Assembly: GCF_004762095.1 (NCBI RefSeq) | Contig: NZ_SIJH01000010.1 | Coordinates: 62,001-126,000 of the forward strand | Length of the DNA: 64,000 nucleotides | Reading direction: 5' to 3' | Origin: Tabrizicola caldifontis | GTDB lineage: Bacteria; Pseudomonadota; Alphaproteobacteria; Rhodobacterales; Rhodobacteraceae | Shown: positions 34,756-43,907 of the stretch, piece after piece | How the letters are laid out: each line of letters opens with the position of its first letter | Numbering within the stretch: position 1 is the stretch's first letter | The notes under the pieces: generated by a model | Told to the model about the DNA's origin: nothing | The model's input: the letters and a program-made list of their open reading frames with translations, nothing else | Database searches by the model: none | Position numbers and translations under genes: made by a program

Positions 34756-35555
34756 ATCAGCTTCCTGCGGATCCAGCCCGAGCCCTGCTCGACTGCGATG
34801 ACTAGGGCGAGCATCATCAGGATGATCGCCAGGGCTTCGTCATAGTTGAAAAGGTCGAAGGCGACCTTCAGGTCCACCCCTATTCCGCCGGCGCCAACCA
34901 GGCCAAGGGCGGCGGACCCGCGCACCGATTTCTCTAGCGCGAACAGCGAGGTGGCGGTGAATGACGGCAGGCAGGCGGGGAAGACCGACGAGACGATAAC
35001 CCCCAGGCGGCTGGCCCCGATGGCGCGCAGCGCGTCCTGCGGGCCGGGATCTGTTTCCTCCATCGCCTCGGCGAAGAAGCGGCCGGCGAAACCGATCTTG
35101 TCCACCATGATCGCCATGACGCCGGCGGCGGGGCCAAGGCCCACGATGATGATGAAGATGATTGCCCAGACCAGATCGGGCACGGTGCGGAACAGCGCGA
35201 TGATTGCGCGGGCAAGCGTGCGGACGATGGGGTGGGGCGACAGCCGGTCGGTCGCAAGGATGGCGAAGGGTACGGCGAGGAGCAGCCCCAGGAAGCAGCC
35301 CGCCACGGCCATCTGCAGCGTTTCCAGCAGCTTCCAGGAAATCGGCCCGATCCGGCTGAAGTCTGGCGGGAACATCTGCGTCAGCAGCCCGGAAGGCGAG
35401 ACCAGCCGCGCCAGTCCCCGCGCCAGCTTGTCGGTGGCCGGAGCTGTGGCCGCCAACGACGACACGACCAGTGTCAGCACAACCAGCAGCCCGACATAGC
35501 CGGGCAGACCCAGGTGGCGAAATCGCGGCGGAGCGGGCACGGCGGTGTCGGTCAT
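34752..35555 (-). CDS. PhnE-type ABC permease of the second transporter
   Basis: The 267-residue permease has five to six membrane segments (GLPGYVGLLVVLTLVVSSLA first). The PhnE-type coupling loop is MEETDPGPQDALRAIGASRLG. Unlike the phnCDE1E2 system it has a single permease gene, so it probably homodimerises. It overlaps both neighbours by ATGA. Confidence 0.9.
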   Translation of the reverse strand: MTDTAVPAPPRFRHLGLPGYVGLLVVLTLVVSSLAATAPATDKLARGLARLVSPSGLLTQMFPPDFSRIGPISWKLLETLQMAVAGCFLGLLLAVPFAILATDRLSPHPIVRTLARAIIALFRTVPDLVWAIIFIIIVGLGPAAGVMAIMVDKIGFAGRFFAEAMEETDPGPQDALRAIGASRLGVIVSSVFPACLPSFTATSLFALEKSVRGSAALGLVGAGGIGVDLKVAFDLFNYDEALAIILMMLALVIAVEQGSGWIRRKLI

Positions 35556-36355
35556 GCAGTCACCTCATGGTCGAAGAACCTGCGCAGCGCCTGCGCCGTC
35601 GCCTGCGCAGTGGACTGGTCAAGCGCGATCCGCCCCGAAGCGAGGCCGAGGATGCGGTCGGAATAGGCCAGCGTGTGTTCCAGCCGATGCGAGATCACCA
35701 GAAGCGACAGCCCGTCCTGCCGGACGAGGCCGAGCAGAAGCTCCATGACCTCCTGCCCGGTCTGGGGGTCCAGGCTGGCGTCCGGCTCGTCGGCCAAGAT
35801 GAAGACGGGACGCTGCATCAGCATCCGGGCGATCGCCACGCGCTGCTGCTGGCCCCCCGACAGGCTGTCCACCCGGGCCGAGGCGCGGTCTGCGAGGCCC
35901 ACTCGGGACAGGCAAGCCATCGCCTCGGCGCGCACCTCGGCTGGCGCCAGCGACTGGAACCAGGCGCGCGGCCCGGACAGGCGCGATTGCACGCCATGGA
36001 CGACATTCGACAGCGCCGACAGGCGGGGCACCAGGTTGTGGCGTTGCCAGACGATGCCCACCTGCGCCCGAAAGCGGCGCAGCGCCCGGGGTGCAAGTGC
36101 CGTCACGTCCTGGCCCAGCATTTCGATGCGGCCCGAACTCGGCTCTACCAGCCGGACCAGGCATCGCAGAAGGGTCGATTTGCCCGACCCGTTTGCACCG
36201 ATCAGCGCGGTGGACTGACCGGGCGGCAGTGCAAAATCCAGACCCGACAGGATTTCGCGGTCGCCGAAGGTCTTGCGAAGCCCGGCAACGGCAAGGACCG
36301 GCTCCACCGACGTGGAACCGGCCATGGCCCGGGCAGGTAGGACGGGCGCGTTCAT
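35552..36355 (-). CDS. PhnC-type ABC ATPase of the second transporter
   Basis: The 267-residue ATPase has Walker A GANGSGKST, signature [14 protein letters not shown] and Walker B FILADEPDASLD. The similarity is to phosphonate/phosphite importers (PhnC/PtxA/HtxD group). The ATG giving MNAPVLPARAMAGS was selected because it lies seven bases after the binding-protein stop; upstream in-frame ATGs fall inside that gene. Confidence 0.9.
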   Translation of the reverse strand: MNAPVLPARAMAGSTSVEPVLAVAGLRKTFGDREILSGLDFALPPGQSTALIGANGSGKSTLLRCLVRLVEPSSGRIEMLGQDVTALAPRALRRFRAQVGIVWQRHNLVPRLSALSNVVHGVQSRLSGPRAWFQSLAPAEVRAEAMACLSRVGLADRASARVDSLSGGQQQRVAIARMLMQRPVFILADEPDASLDPQTGQEVMELLLGLVRQDGLSLLVISHRLEHTLAYSDRILGLASGRIALDQSTAQATAQALRRFFDHEVTA

Positions 36356-36362
36356 CGGCGGA

Positions 36363-37226
36363 TTACTGGCCGATGAACTGCGTGAATTCGGTGATGCCGA
36401 TGTTCTGGTACATCTTGCGGACCACGTCATAGTCGGCATCGGTGACACCGGCATCGAAGCTGCCGCCAACGTACTTGGCGTTCTCTTCTACCGAGGTCAC
36501 GGCGGCGAGCAGCGCCTCGCCCTGTTCCGCAAATGTCTTGCGCACCGTCTCGACCACTTCGGGCGCTACCTTGGCCGAGGCCAGCAGGATGTCGTCCGGC
36601 AGCTGCTCGCCCTTGAGCAGGACGCGCAGCTTCACATCGGGGAACTTCTTGGCGAAGCTTTCGATATGCGTGCGGTTCACGCCGATGCCGGCGATCTCGC
36701 CAGCCACCAATGCCTCGATCGCGACGTTGCGGTTCAGGAAGACGGGCTCATAATCGACGGCATAGCCCAGCCCTGCCTTGGCCAGCAGATCCACCGGACC
36801 CAGGTGCTGCGAGGTCGAGCCGATCTCGCCGAACGAAATCTTCTGGCCCTTCAGATCCTCTGGCGTCCTGATCGGGCTGTCGTCCAGCACGACCACGGTC
36901 GAGTAATAGTCGGGGCGCTTGAAGGTCACGACCGGCTGGGCGTCGAGCCGCGCGTTGAAGACAACGTATTCCGCCGGGCCGGTCAGCACGAAATCGACCT
37001 GATCGGCGGCCATCGCCTCGACCGCGACCGTGCGGCCCGAGACCGGGAAGAACTCGACCTTCAGGCCCGAGGCTGCCTCGAAGGCGTCCTTGAACGGCCC
37101 CATTTCGCGCTGCAGCGCCTCTAGCCCGTCGATGTCGGTCACGGCGAAGCGGATCGTGTCCTGGGCCAGGGCGGGGGCGGCCAGCAGGCTGGCGGCAAGA
37201 AGAGCGGGTGCAAGAAGCTTGGTCAT
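36363..37226 (-). CDS. PhnD-type substrate-binding protein of the second transporter
   Basis: The 287-residue protein starts with a signal peptide (MTKLLAPALLAASLLAAPALA). It matches the phosphate/phosphite/phosphonate-binding PhnD family: VDFVLTGPAEYVVFNARL corresponds to the pocket strand, and SFGEIGSTSQHLGP replaces the STSGY loop of the first PhnD. The different loop suggests a different ligand. It is the first gene of a six-gene operon (binding protein, ATPase, permease, methyltransferase, PhnM-like, acyltransferase). No convincing Pho box was found in the ~100 bp before it. Confidence 0.9.
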   Translation of the reverse strand: MTKLLAPALLAASLLAAPALAQDTIRFAVTDIDGLEALQREMGPFKDAFEAASGLKVEFFPVSGRTVAVEAMAADQVDFVLTGPAEYVVFNARLDAQPVVTFKRPDYYSTVVVLDDSPIRTPEDLKGQKISFGEIGSTSQHLGPVDLLAKAGLGYAVDYEPVFLNRNVAIEALVAGEIAGIGVNRTHIESFAKKFPDVKLRVLLKGEQLPDDILLASAKVAPEVVETVRKTFAEQGEALLAAVTSVEENAKYVGGSFDAGVTDADYDVVRKMYQNIGITEFTQFIGQ

Positions 37227-37327
37227 GGTTGCAGGTCCGTTGCTGAAGTGACGGGGCAGCCCCTAACACCCCAGCATGACGGCCGGACGACCACAGCATC
37301 ACAGATTTGCAACGAACGGACGTGTGG

Positions 37328-39040
37328 TCAGCCCGCCGCTCGACCTTCCGATGCGATCTCGGGGATCTCGGTCCGCGCTTCGGCCTGCGCCCCGCACAGC
37401 AGCTCCACAGCGCGGTCGGCAGCGTCCTGGAACGGTTCCAGCACCAGGTCGGCGCCGGCCCGGGTCAGCGCCTCGGTTTCGGACGGGTTGTGCGACGTCA
37501 CTGCGACCCTTCCCTCGAAGCCCGCGGCCCGGGTCAGCTGGATCAGCGTGAACCTGGCATCGTCGTGACTGACGCCGGTGACATGGACAGGCACCGACGA
37601 AGCCAGCCAGTCTGCGCGGGACAAGGGCAGGGTGGCGACGAATTCGGGATCGGTGCCGTCGCCGAACTCGGCATCGATTCCCAGGGCACGCGCCCGGCGC
37701 ACCGCCTGCGGGTTGAAATCCACCCCAAGCACCCGGATGTTGCGCGCCTTCAGGCGCAGCGCGATGGCGGTGCCGAAGCGGCCGAGACCGAACAGGATGA
37801 CCGGATAGCCCGCTTGGGCCTGCGGCGCGCTTTCATGGGGTTCGCGCGGGGTGCCCTTGCGTTCGAAGACCCCGAGCCAGGGTTCGAACACCAGGTAGAG
37901 CTGATGCGAAAAGGTGATCATGTATGTCGATGCGGCAATGGTCACCAGGCCGACCATCGTGACCAGCCCCAGCGCATCCTCTGCCACATGGCCAAGCGAA
38001 ACACCCATCGCGACGAAGATCAGTGAGAATTCCGAAATCTGCGCCACGGTCAGGCCAGCGAGAAACCCGGTACGTTTCCGATAGCCCATGGCGCCCATGA
38101 TGATGAGAACTATCAGCGGGTTACCGATAAGAACGAACAGCGAAAAGATCACCGCGCCGGTGACGTGGCTACCCAGAAGCGTCAGGTCCAGCGTGGCGCC
38201 GAGGCCGATGAAGAAGAACAGCAGCAGGAAGTCGCGCAAGGGGGCCAGCCGCGCAGCGATGGTCTCGCGGTAGGGGGTTGAGGCAAGCGCGACGCCGGCC
38301 AGAAGGCCACCGACCTCCTTTCCCAGTCCTACCGCGTCGCCGATGGCCGCAATCGCGGCGGCAAGGGCGATTGCGAAGATCACCAGCAATTCCGGTGCAT
38401 GGGCCAGCCGCTCGGTCAGGGGTGTCGCGGCGTAGCGGACGAAGAGGATGACCGCCGCCACCAGCGCAATTCCCGCTCCAAGGACAGTGATGACCGACCC
38501 GCCATGCCCATGGTCGCCGGCGCCGATGCCGATGGCCGACAAGACCACCATGGCCAGGACCACCACCAGATCCTGCACGATCAGGAAGCCCAGTGCGATC
38601 TGGCCGTGCAGCGCGTCGATCTCGCGTTTGTCCGACAGCAGCTTGACGATGATGATGGTCGAGGAAAACGTAAGCGCGACCGCGACATACAGGCTGGTAA
38701 CATGGCCAAGGCCAAGAGCCAGACCGATCAGGTAGCCGAAGAAGGCCGTGAAGACGACCTGACCCAGGCCGGTGACGATGGAGACGATGCCGAGCGAACG
38801 GATCAGCTTGATGTCCAGCTTGATGCCGACAAGGAACAGAAGGACCGCGATACCCAGTTCGGACAGAAGCGCGATCTGTTCGTCTGCCTTGACGATGTCC
38901 AACGCCGAGGGACCGGCAAGCAGGCCCACTGCGATAAAGGCCACGATCAGCGGCTGACGCAGCATGAGGCCCAGGGTGCCAAGGCCGGCGGCCAGCATCA
39001 GAAGAAGCGCGAGTTCGGTGAACGGGGTCAGCATCGGCAT
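37328..39040 (-). CDS. CPA2-family cation/proton antiporter with TrkA-N domain
   Basis: The 570-residue membrane protein has an N-terminal Na+/H+ exchanger domain of about 12 segments (residues ~5-385). A cytoplasmic RCK/TrkA-N domain (~410-540) carries the nucleotide-binding motif VILFGLGRFGTAIA. This architecture is that of KefB/KefC/YbaL-type K+ or Na+ efflux systems. No KefG/KefF-like partner is adjacent. It is monocistronic between the phosphonate and hydrogenase regions. Confidence 0.92.
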   Translation of the reverse strand: MPMLTPFTELALLLMLAAGLGTLGLMLRQPLIVAFIAVGLLAGPSALDIVKADEQIALLSELGIAVLLFLVGIKLDIKLIRSLGIVSIVTGLGQVVFTAFFGYLIGLALGLGHVTSLYVAVALTFSSTIIIVKLLSDKREIDALHGQIALGFLIVQDLVVVLAMVVLSAIGIGAGDHGHGGSVITVLGAGIALVAAVILFVRYAATPLTERLAHAPELLVIFAIALAAAIAAIGDAVGLGKEVGGLLAGVALASTPYRETIAARLAPLRDFLLLFFFIGLGATLDLTLLGSHVTGAVIFSLFVLIGNPLIVLIIMGAMGYRKRTGFLAGLTVAQISEFSLIFVAMGVSLGHVAEDALGLVTMVGLVTIAASTYMITFSHQLYLVFEPWLGVFERKGTPREPHESAPQAQAGYPVILFGLGRFGTAIALRLKARNIRVLGVDFNPQAVRRARALGIDAEFGDGTDPEFVATLPLSRADWLASSVPVHVTGVSHDDARFTLIQLTRAAGFEGRVAVTSHNPSETEALTRAGADLVLEPFQDAADRAVELLCGAQAEARTEIPEIASEGRAAG

Positions 39041-39401
39041 CGGACTCTTCGGTGGCGGGTCGGTGGATTTGCGGTCAGCTTAGGGCAGGGCGCGGGGAAG
39101 GGGAATTGTCGCACAGCGGTTTCGCCGGATCGGGGGGACATGGCGGCATGACGCAGGGCAAGCGCAAGGGCTTTGATGGCAGGCAGAACTGCCAGGGTTG
39201 GCGGGCAAGTGGTTTCTTGCCTTCAAACCCTGTCTGGGTCAGTTCGTTGCGTCGTCTGCCTGTCCTCACCGCGTTTTCAGCTGTCGCAGGCTGACAGACC
39301 GTCAACCCCTGGTCACGAATCGCCGGAAGATCCGATCAGTCCGATCGAAGCCTGACAGGCTCCGCAGCGGAACCTTCAAGATCCCGCATCACGCACGGCT
39401 G
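39041..39401. other. 361-bp gap between antiporter and hypE; no gene seen
   Basis: It contains the antiporter leader and the region downstream of hypE, whose transcript ends here. Short frames lack family signals or ribosome-binding sites. I see no convincing terminator or promoter sequence. Confidence 0.5.
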
Positions 39402-40457
39402 TCAGCAGATGCGCGGCAACTGTTCGCCCACCAGCATGTCCACGATTCGCGCGCCGCCGAAAGCCGTGCGCAGGGTGACGCGGCCGGGCTGACCCGCCTG
39501 CGCGCGTCCGATGATTGCGGCCCCTGCGCCTTCGGGCATGGCGTGCATCGCGGCGAGCGCGGCCTCGGCCTGGTCGGGCGGGCAGAAGACAACGAGGCGA
39601 CCCTCATTGGCGAGGTAAAGCGGGTCCAGGCCCAGGATCTCGCAGACGCCCACCACTTCGGGGCGAAGGGGAAGGCGGGTTTCCTCGACCTCGACGGCAA
39701 GGCCGGCTTCGGCTGCCATTTCGTTCAGGGCGCTTGCCAGCCCGCCGCGGGTGCAGTCGCGAGCGGCGGTGATGCCGGGGGCGGCGGTCAGGGCGGCCTG
39801 CATCAGATGGCCGAGCGCGGCGCAGTCGGATTGCAGGTCGGTCGAAAGTGCCAGGTCGCCGCGCGCGGCAAGGATGGCGGCACCATGGTCGCCGAGGACA
39901 CCGTTGACGATGGCAACGTCGCCGGGGCGGATCTTCGCGGCGCCGATGTCGATGCCCGGCGGGATCACCCCGATCCCGGCGGTAGTGATGAAGACCCCGT
40001 CGCCTTTGCCGCGCTCGACCACCTTGGTGTCGCCTGTGACGATGCGGACACCCGCGCGTTCTGCCTCGTGCGCCATGGTGGCGACGATCCGGCGGAGGAG
40101 CGCGATCTCGCAGCCTTCCTCGATCACGAAGGCGGCCGAGAGCCAGAGAGGCCGCGCGCCCCCTACGGCAAGGTCGTTGACCGTGCCGCAGACCGCCAGC
40201 TTGCCGATGTCGCCACCGGGAAATTCGAGCGGTGTCACCACGAAGCTGTCGGTGGTGAAGGCGAGGCGCGCACCCGGTTCCTGAAGTGCTGCGGTCATCA
40301 GGCGGGCCTGGTCCTCGTTGCCCGGGGGCTGGAAGACGCTGGTGAAGACCTGATCGATCAGGTCGCGCATGGCGCTGCCGCCGCCGCCGTGGGCGATCGT
40401 GACGTGGCTTTCGCGGACGAATCTTCTGCGAAACGTCTGGGGTGGGGCGGCGGTCAT
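39402..40457 (-). CDS. hypE: Hydrogenase maturation protein HypE
   Basis: HypE dehydrates a carbamoyl group on its C-terminal cysteine to make the cyanide ligands of the NiFe site. The 351-residue protein ends in PRIC, with the acceptor cysteine as last residue. N-terminal IAHGGGGSAMRDLI and GARPLWLSAAFVIEEG match the ATP-binding PurM-like domain. The ATG overlaps the hypD stop by ATGA. It is the last gene of the maturation block. Confidence 0.96.
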   Translation of the reverse strand: MTAAPPQTFRRRFVRESHVTIAHGGGGSAMRDLIDQVFTSVFQPPGNEDQARLMTAALQEPGARLAFTTDSFVVTPLEFPGGDIGKLAVCGTVNDLAVGGARPLWLSAAFVIEEGCEIALLRRIVATMAHEAERAGVRIVTGDTKVVERGKGDGVFITTAGIGVIPPGIDIGAAKIRPGDVAIVNGVLGDHGAAILAARGDLALSTDLQSDCAALGHLMQAALTAAPGITAARDCTRGGLASALNEMAAEAGLAVEVEETRLPLRPEVVGVCEILGLDPLYLANEGRLVVFCPPDQAEAALAAMHAMPEGAGAAIIGRAQAGQPGRVTLRTAFGGARIVDMLVGEQLPRIC

Positions 40458-41590
40458 TGGGCGGCGACCCTTGCTCCGGCATATTGCCAGTAGGCCGCGC
40501 AGGCGCCTTCCGAGGAGACCATGAGCGCGCCGAGCGGCTTGTCGGGGGTGCAGCCCGTGCCGAACTGGGGGCACCCTGTGGGTCTCAGTTTGCCGGTCAT
40601 CACCTGGCCGCAGGCGCAGCCCGGGGTTTCGGGGTGATTCCGGCTGGCAGCGCCGTAGCCGATGCCGAACTTTTCTTCCGCATCGAAGGCGGCGTATCTG
40701 GCGCGGATTCGCAGGCCGGAGGCATCGATCTCGCCCAGGCCGCGCCATTCGAAGCTTGGGCGGCGTTCGTAGACATCCGCGATGGCGGCGAGCGAGACCG
40801 GGTTGCCATGTTCCGGCACGACGCGGGCGTACTGGTTTTCAACCTGCGCCCGGCCTTCGGCGATCTGTGTCAGGAGCATGAGGGCGGATTGCAGCAGATC
40901 CGTGGGTTCGAAGCCGGCCACGACGATGGGCTTGCCATAGTCCCGCGCGATGAAGTCATAAGGCCGGATACCGATGACCATCGACACATGGCCAGGGCCG
41001 ATGAAGCCGTCGAGCAGCATGTCGGGGTCGTCGAGCAGCGCCCTGATCGGCTCGGGCACAGTGATATGGTTGCAGAAGACCGAGAAGTTCGTCACCCCCT
41101 CGCGCGCGGCCTGCTGGATGGACAGGGCGGTGGAGGGGGTCGTCGTCTCGAAGCCGAGGCCGAAGAAGACGACCTGGCGGTCGGGGTTGCGGCGGGCGAG
41201 TTCAAGCGCGTCGAGCGGGGAATAGACCATGCGGATGTCGGCGCCGTCGGCCTTTGCCTGCATGAGTGATTTCCGATGGCCGGGCACGCGCATTGCATCG
41301 CCGAAGGTGGTGAAGATCACACCGGGGCGTTCGGCGATTTCGACGCATTCATCAACCCGGGCCATGGGCAGGACGCAAACCGGGCAGCCGGGGCCGTGGA
41401 TGAACTCCACCCCTTCATGGATCAGCTTGTCCAGGCCGTAGCGAAAGATCGAATGCGTATGGCCGCCGCAGATTTCCATGATGCGGACCGGATTGGCCCG
41501 GGAGGCGCCAATGGCCTCGGCCTTTGCGGCAACGGCGGACAGAAGCGCGCGTGCCGCGGCTGGGTCGCGGAATTCACTGGCAAACTTCAT
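40454..41590 (-). CDS. hypD: Hydrogenase maturation protein HypD
   Basis: HypD carries a 4Fe-4S cluster and, with HypC, assembles the Fe(CN)2CO unit. The 378-residue protein has the conserved cysteine motifs EICGGHTHS, GPGCPVC and the C-terminal cluster-binding segments GCACGQVMTG and CPQFGTGC. The start overlaps the hypC stop by ATGA; further in-frame codons upstream lie inside hypC. Confidence 0.96.
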   Translation of the reverse strand: MKFASEFRDPAAARALLSAVAAKAEAIGASRANPVRIMEICGGHTHSIFRYGLDKLIHEGVEFIHGPGCPVCVLPMARVDECVEIAERPGVIFTTFGDAMRVPGHRKSLMQAKADGADIRMVYSPLDALELARRNPDRQVVFFGLGFETTTPSTALSIQQAAREGVTNFSVFCNHITVPEPIRALLDDPDMLLDGFIGPGHVSMVIGIRPYDFIARDYGKPIVVAGFEPTDLLQSALMLLTQIAEGRAQVENQYARVVPEHGNPVSLAAIADVYERRPSFEWRGLGEIDASGLRIRARYAAFDAEEKFGIGYGAASRNHPETPGCACGQVMTGKLRPTGCPQFGTGCTPDKPLGALMVSSEGACAAYWQYAGARVAAQ

Positions 41591-41868
41591 TGCAGCGCCT
41601 CCTGGCTGGCGGCGATCTGGTCGAGGGTTTCCTGCGCCTCTCCAAGGTCGCGTAGCGCCTGAAGGGTCTTTTCGGCCTCTTCCTCGTCGATGATCGACAT
41701 GGCGAAGCCGACATGAATCAGCGCCCATTGGCCGACAAGGGCGGAAAGGTCGCTGCCCGCGACGCAGGCGACGTTCACCTCGCGTCGAACGCCCGAGACC
41801 TCGGCCATGGCCATCTGGCGTTCAGGGTCGGTGATGGCCATGATGCGGCCGGGGATACCGAGGCACAT
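41587..41868 (-). CDS. hypC: Hydrogenase maturation chaperone HypC
   Basis: This 93-residue HypC/HupF-family protein begins MCLGIPG; Cys2, exposed after Met removal, binds the Fe(CN)2CO intermediate and the large-subunit precursor. The start is four bases after the hupR stop. A paralogue, HupF, lies at 48173-48493. Confidence 0.96.
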   Translation of the reverse strand: MCLGIPGRIMAITDPERQMAMAEVSGVRREVNVACVAGSDLSALVGQWALIHVGFAMSIIDEEEAEKTLQALRDLGEAQETLDQIAASQEALQ

Positions 41869-41872
41869 GGGG

Positions 41873-43351
41873 TCAGTCTTCCTCTTCTTCATGGGCGCGG
41901 CCCGAGGGATTGGAGATGCCATAGCGGTCGAGCTTCGCCCGCAGGCCGACGCGGCTGAGGCCCAGTTCCACCGCTGCGCGCGACTTGTTCCAGCGATGGC
42001 GGGTAAGCGTTTCACGAAGGATGCGCATCTCCATCAGGTCCGTCCGGTCCTTGAGCGTGCCGCTGGAGGTCAGCACTGCCTCGGCCGTGCGGTCGGCGCC
42101 GCTGTCCGAAGGCGGGGCCTGAAGGATCGGCCGGCTGATCAGTTCGGCGCCAAGCATCGGGCCACGGGCAAAGACCAGCATCCGGGTGATCTCGTTGCGC
42201 AGTTCCCGCAGGTTCCCCGGCCAGTCCCAGTTTTCAAGGAATTCCAGTGCCTCGGGGGTAAAGCCGTGGGCAGCCTTGCCGTGGCGCGCAGCGAGATCGT
42301 CAAGAAAGCTCTGCGCCAGGATCGCCACGTCGCCACGGCGCGCGCGCAGGGGGGGCAAGTTCAGTTCGGCGACAGACAATGCATAATGCAGATCGGGGCG
42401 GAACCTGCCCTCGGCGACCGCGCGGGCAAGGTCGGCGCCCGCCCCGACGATAAGGCGAAGGTTGGTGGTCAGCGTCTCCTGTCCTCCGACGGGCGAGAAG
42501 CTGCCTTCATCCACCAGCCGCCATAGGGCAAGCTGAAGTGCGGCGCTGGCATGTTCGATGCCCTCGATGAACAAGGTTCCGCGGTCGGCCTTCTGGGCAA
42601 GGCCTATTCGGTTGACCCCGCCCGGGAGCACGCCGCGTTTGGCGCCGAACAGTTCTATCAGGGCAAGATCGTCGGGCAGTCCGGCCAGAGACAGGGCATG
42701 AAAGGGGCGGTCCGACCGCAGGCTGGACAGGTGCATCGCCCTGGCGAGCCGACCGCGGCCGGTGCCGGGTTCTCCGGTCAGAAGCACGGGGATGTCGAAG
42801 CTGGCATAGTGGCGCGCGGCTTCGACCGTGATGTTCATCGGGCTTTGCGGGCTGCGCAGGATCGATTCGAACCCGAGGCCATCGCGCAGGGCGGCGCGGC
42901 GTTTGTCCAGCCTTGTCTGGGCCGATGACGCCAGGAAGCGCATCTCGAGTGCCAGGCGTTCGTTGTCTCGGGCAAGCTGGAAGAGGCGGGCACCGTTGCG
43001 AGCGGCCATCAGCAGCTGTTCGGGGTGCCAGGGCTTGGTCAGGAACTGATGGATGCCGGCATCATTGATCGCGGCCTGCATCGCGGCGGGGTCGGTGTAG
43101 CCGGTGATGATGATGCGGACGGCATCGGGCCAGCGTTCGCGCAGCTCGGTCAGCAGCTCCACCCCCGTCCGCCCCGGCATGCGCTGATCGCAGATCACGA
43201 CCTGGACCCATTCTTCCTCCATCCAGCGGGCGGCGGTCTCGGCGTCGCCGGCGGTGATGCAGTGGAATTCATCCTCCAGTGCCATGCGCATGGCGGCCAG
43301 CGAATGGGGTTCGTCATCGACAAGCAGGACGGTGGGCCGGGGTGCGGTCAT
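41873..43351 (-). CDS. hupR: Hydrogenase response regulator HupR (NtrC family)
   Basis: HupR activates hupSL. The 492-residue protein has a receiver domain with Asp55 ([10 protein letters not shown]), an AAA+ domain from ~170 and a Fis-type HTH at the end ([20 protein letters not shown]). The GAFTGA loop that contacts sigma-54 is missing: the position reads [13 protein letters not shown], and the Walker A is GEPGTGRGR with Arg in place of Lys. This matches the R. capsulatus pattern, where HupR works with sigma-70 polymerase and is active unphosphorylated. It lies between hypB and hypC. Confidence 0.95.
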   Translation of the reverse strand: MTAPRPTVLLVDDEPHSLAAMRMALEDEFHCITAGDAETAARWMEEEWVQVVICDQRMPGRTGVELLTELRERWPDAVRIIITGYTDPAAMQAAINDAGIHQFLTKPWHPEQLLMAARNGARLFQLARDNERLALEMRFLASSAQTRLDKRRAALRDGLGFESILRSPQSPMNITVEAARHYASFDIPVLLTGEPGTGRGRLARAMHLSSLRSDRPFHALSLAGLPDDLALIELFGAKRGVLPGGVNRIGLAQKADRGTLFIEGIEHASAALQLALWRLVDEGSFSPVGGQETLTTNLRLIVGAGADLARAVAEGRFRPDLHYALSVAELNLPPLRARRGDVAILAQSFLDDLAARHGKAAHGFTPEALEFLENWDWPGNLRELRNEITRMLVFARGPMLGAELISRPILQAPPSDSGADRTAEAVLTSSGTLKDRTDLMEMRILRETLTRHRWNKSRAAVELGLSRVGLRAKLDRYGISNPSGRAHEEEED

Positions 43352-43428
43352 GGCCTTGGCCCTTCGGAAAGGGTTGTGCGGTGCCGGTCGATGTCGCTAG
43401 GGTCTGCGCAAAGAGGGGGGACAAGACC

Positions 43429-43893
43429 ATGCGCAATCTGATCCTTGCCATTCTGGTGGCGGCCGTCGCGATCCTGGGCTTCTTCGCGTATCAGTCCGGC
43501 CGGCAGGTCGCGGGGCTTCAGGCGGAACTTGCCGCACGAGGCGAGGCCATCGCGGGACTTGAGGCCGAGAAGGCCGCGCTGAGCGCGGAAGTGGCTGCCT
43601 TGCAGGGCCAGATCGATGCGGCGGCGCAGGCGGTCTCGGAGGCCAGTGCCGCCGTGGAAGCCGAAAAGACGGCACTGGCCGAAAAGGTGGCTGCGCTCGA
43701 GGCCGAGCTGGCCGCCCTGACGGAAAAGGCCACGGCCCTTGAATCGGGCAACGAGGTGCTGGCCGGGCAGGTTGCCACGCTGGAGGCCGACAAGGCCGCC
43801 CTGGCCGACCAGGTGGCCGAACTGCGCGCGGAACTGGAGGCGCTGGCCACGCCGGTCGAGGCCCCGGCCGTCGAGGGCGCGACCAACCCCTGA
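43429..43893 (+). CDS. Membrane-anchored coiled-coil protein between hypB and hupR
   Basis: A 154-residue protein of unknown function. One membrane segment (LILAILVAAVAILGFFAYQ) is followed by ~120 residues of heptad-like repeats rich in Ala, Glu and Lys (AALEAELAALTEKATALE). It ends in a short Pro/Ala tail. The ATG is preceded by AGAGGGGG. It reads against both hypB and hupR and is not part of the R. capsulatus gene order. A structural or scaffolding role at the membrane is all that can be suggested. Confidence 0.75.
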   Translation: MRNLILAILVAAVAILGFFAYQSGRQVAGLQAELAARGEAIAGLEAEKAALSAEVAALQGQIDAAAQAVSEASAAVEAEKTALAEKVAALEAELAALTEKATALESGNEVLAGQVATLEADKAALADQVAELRAELEALATPVEAPAVEGATNP

Positions 43894-43907
43894 ATCCGGG
43901 CGGGCGG

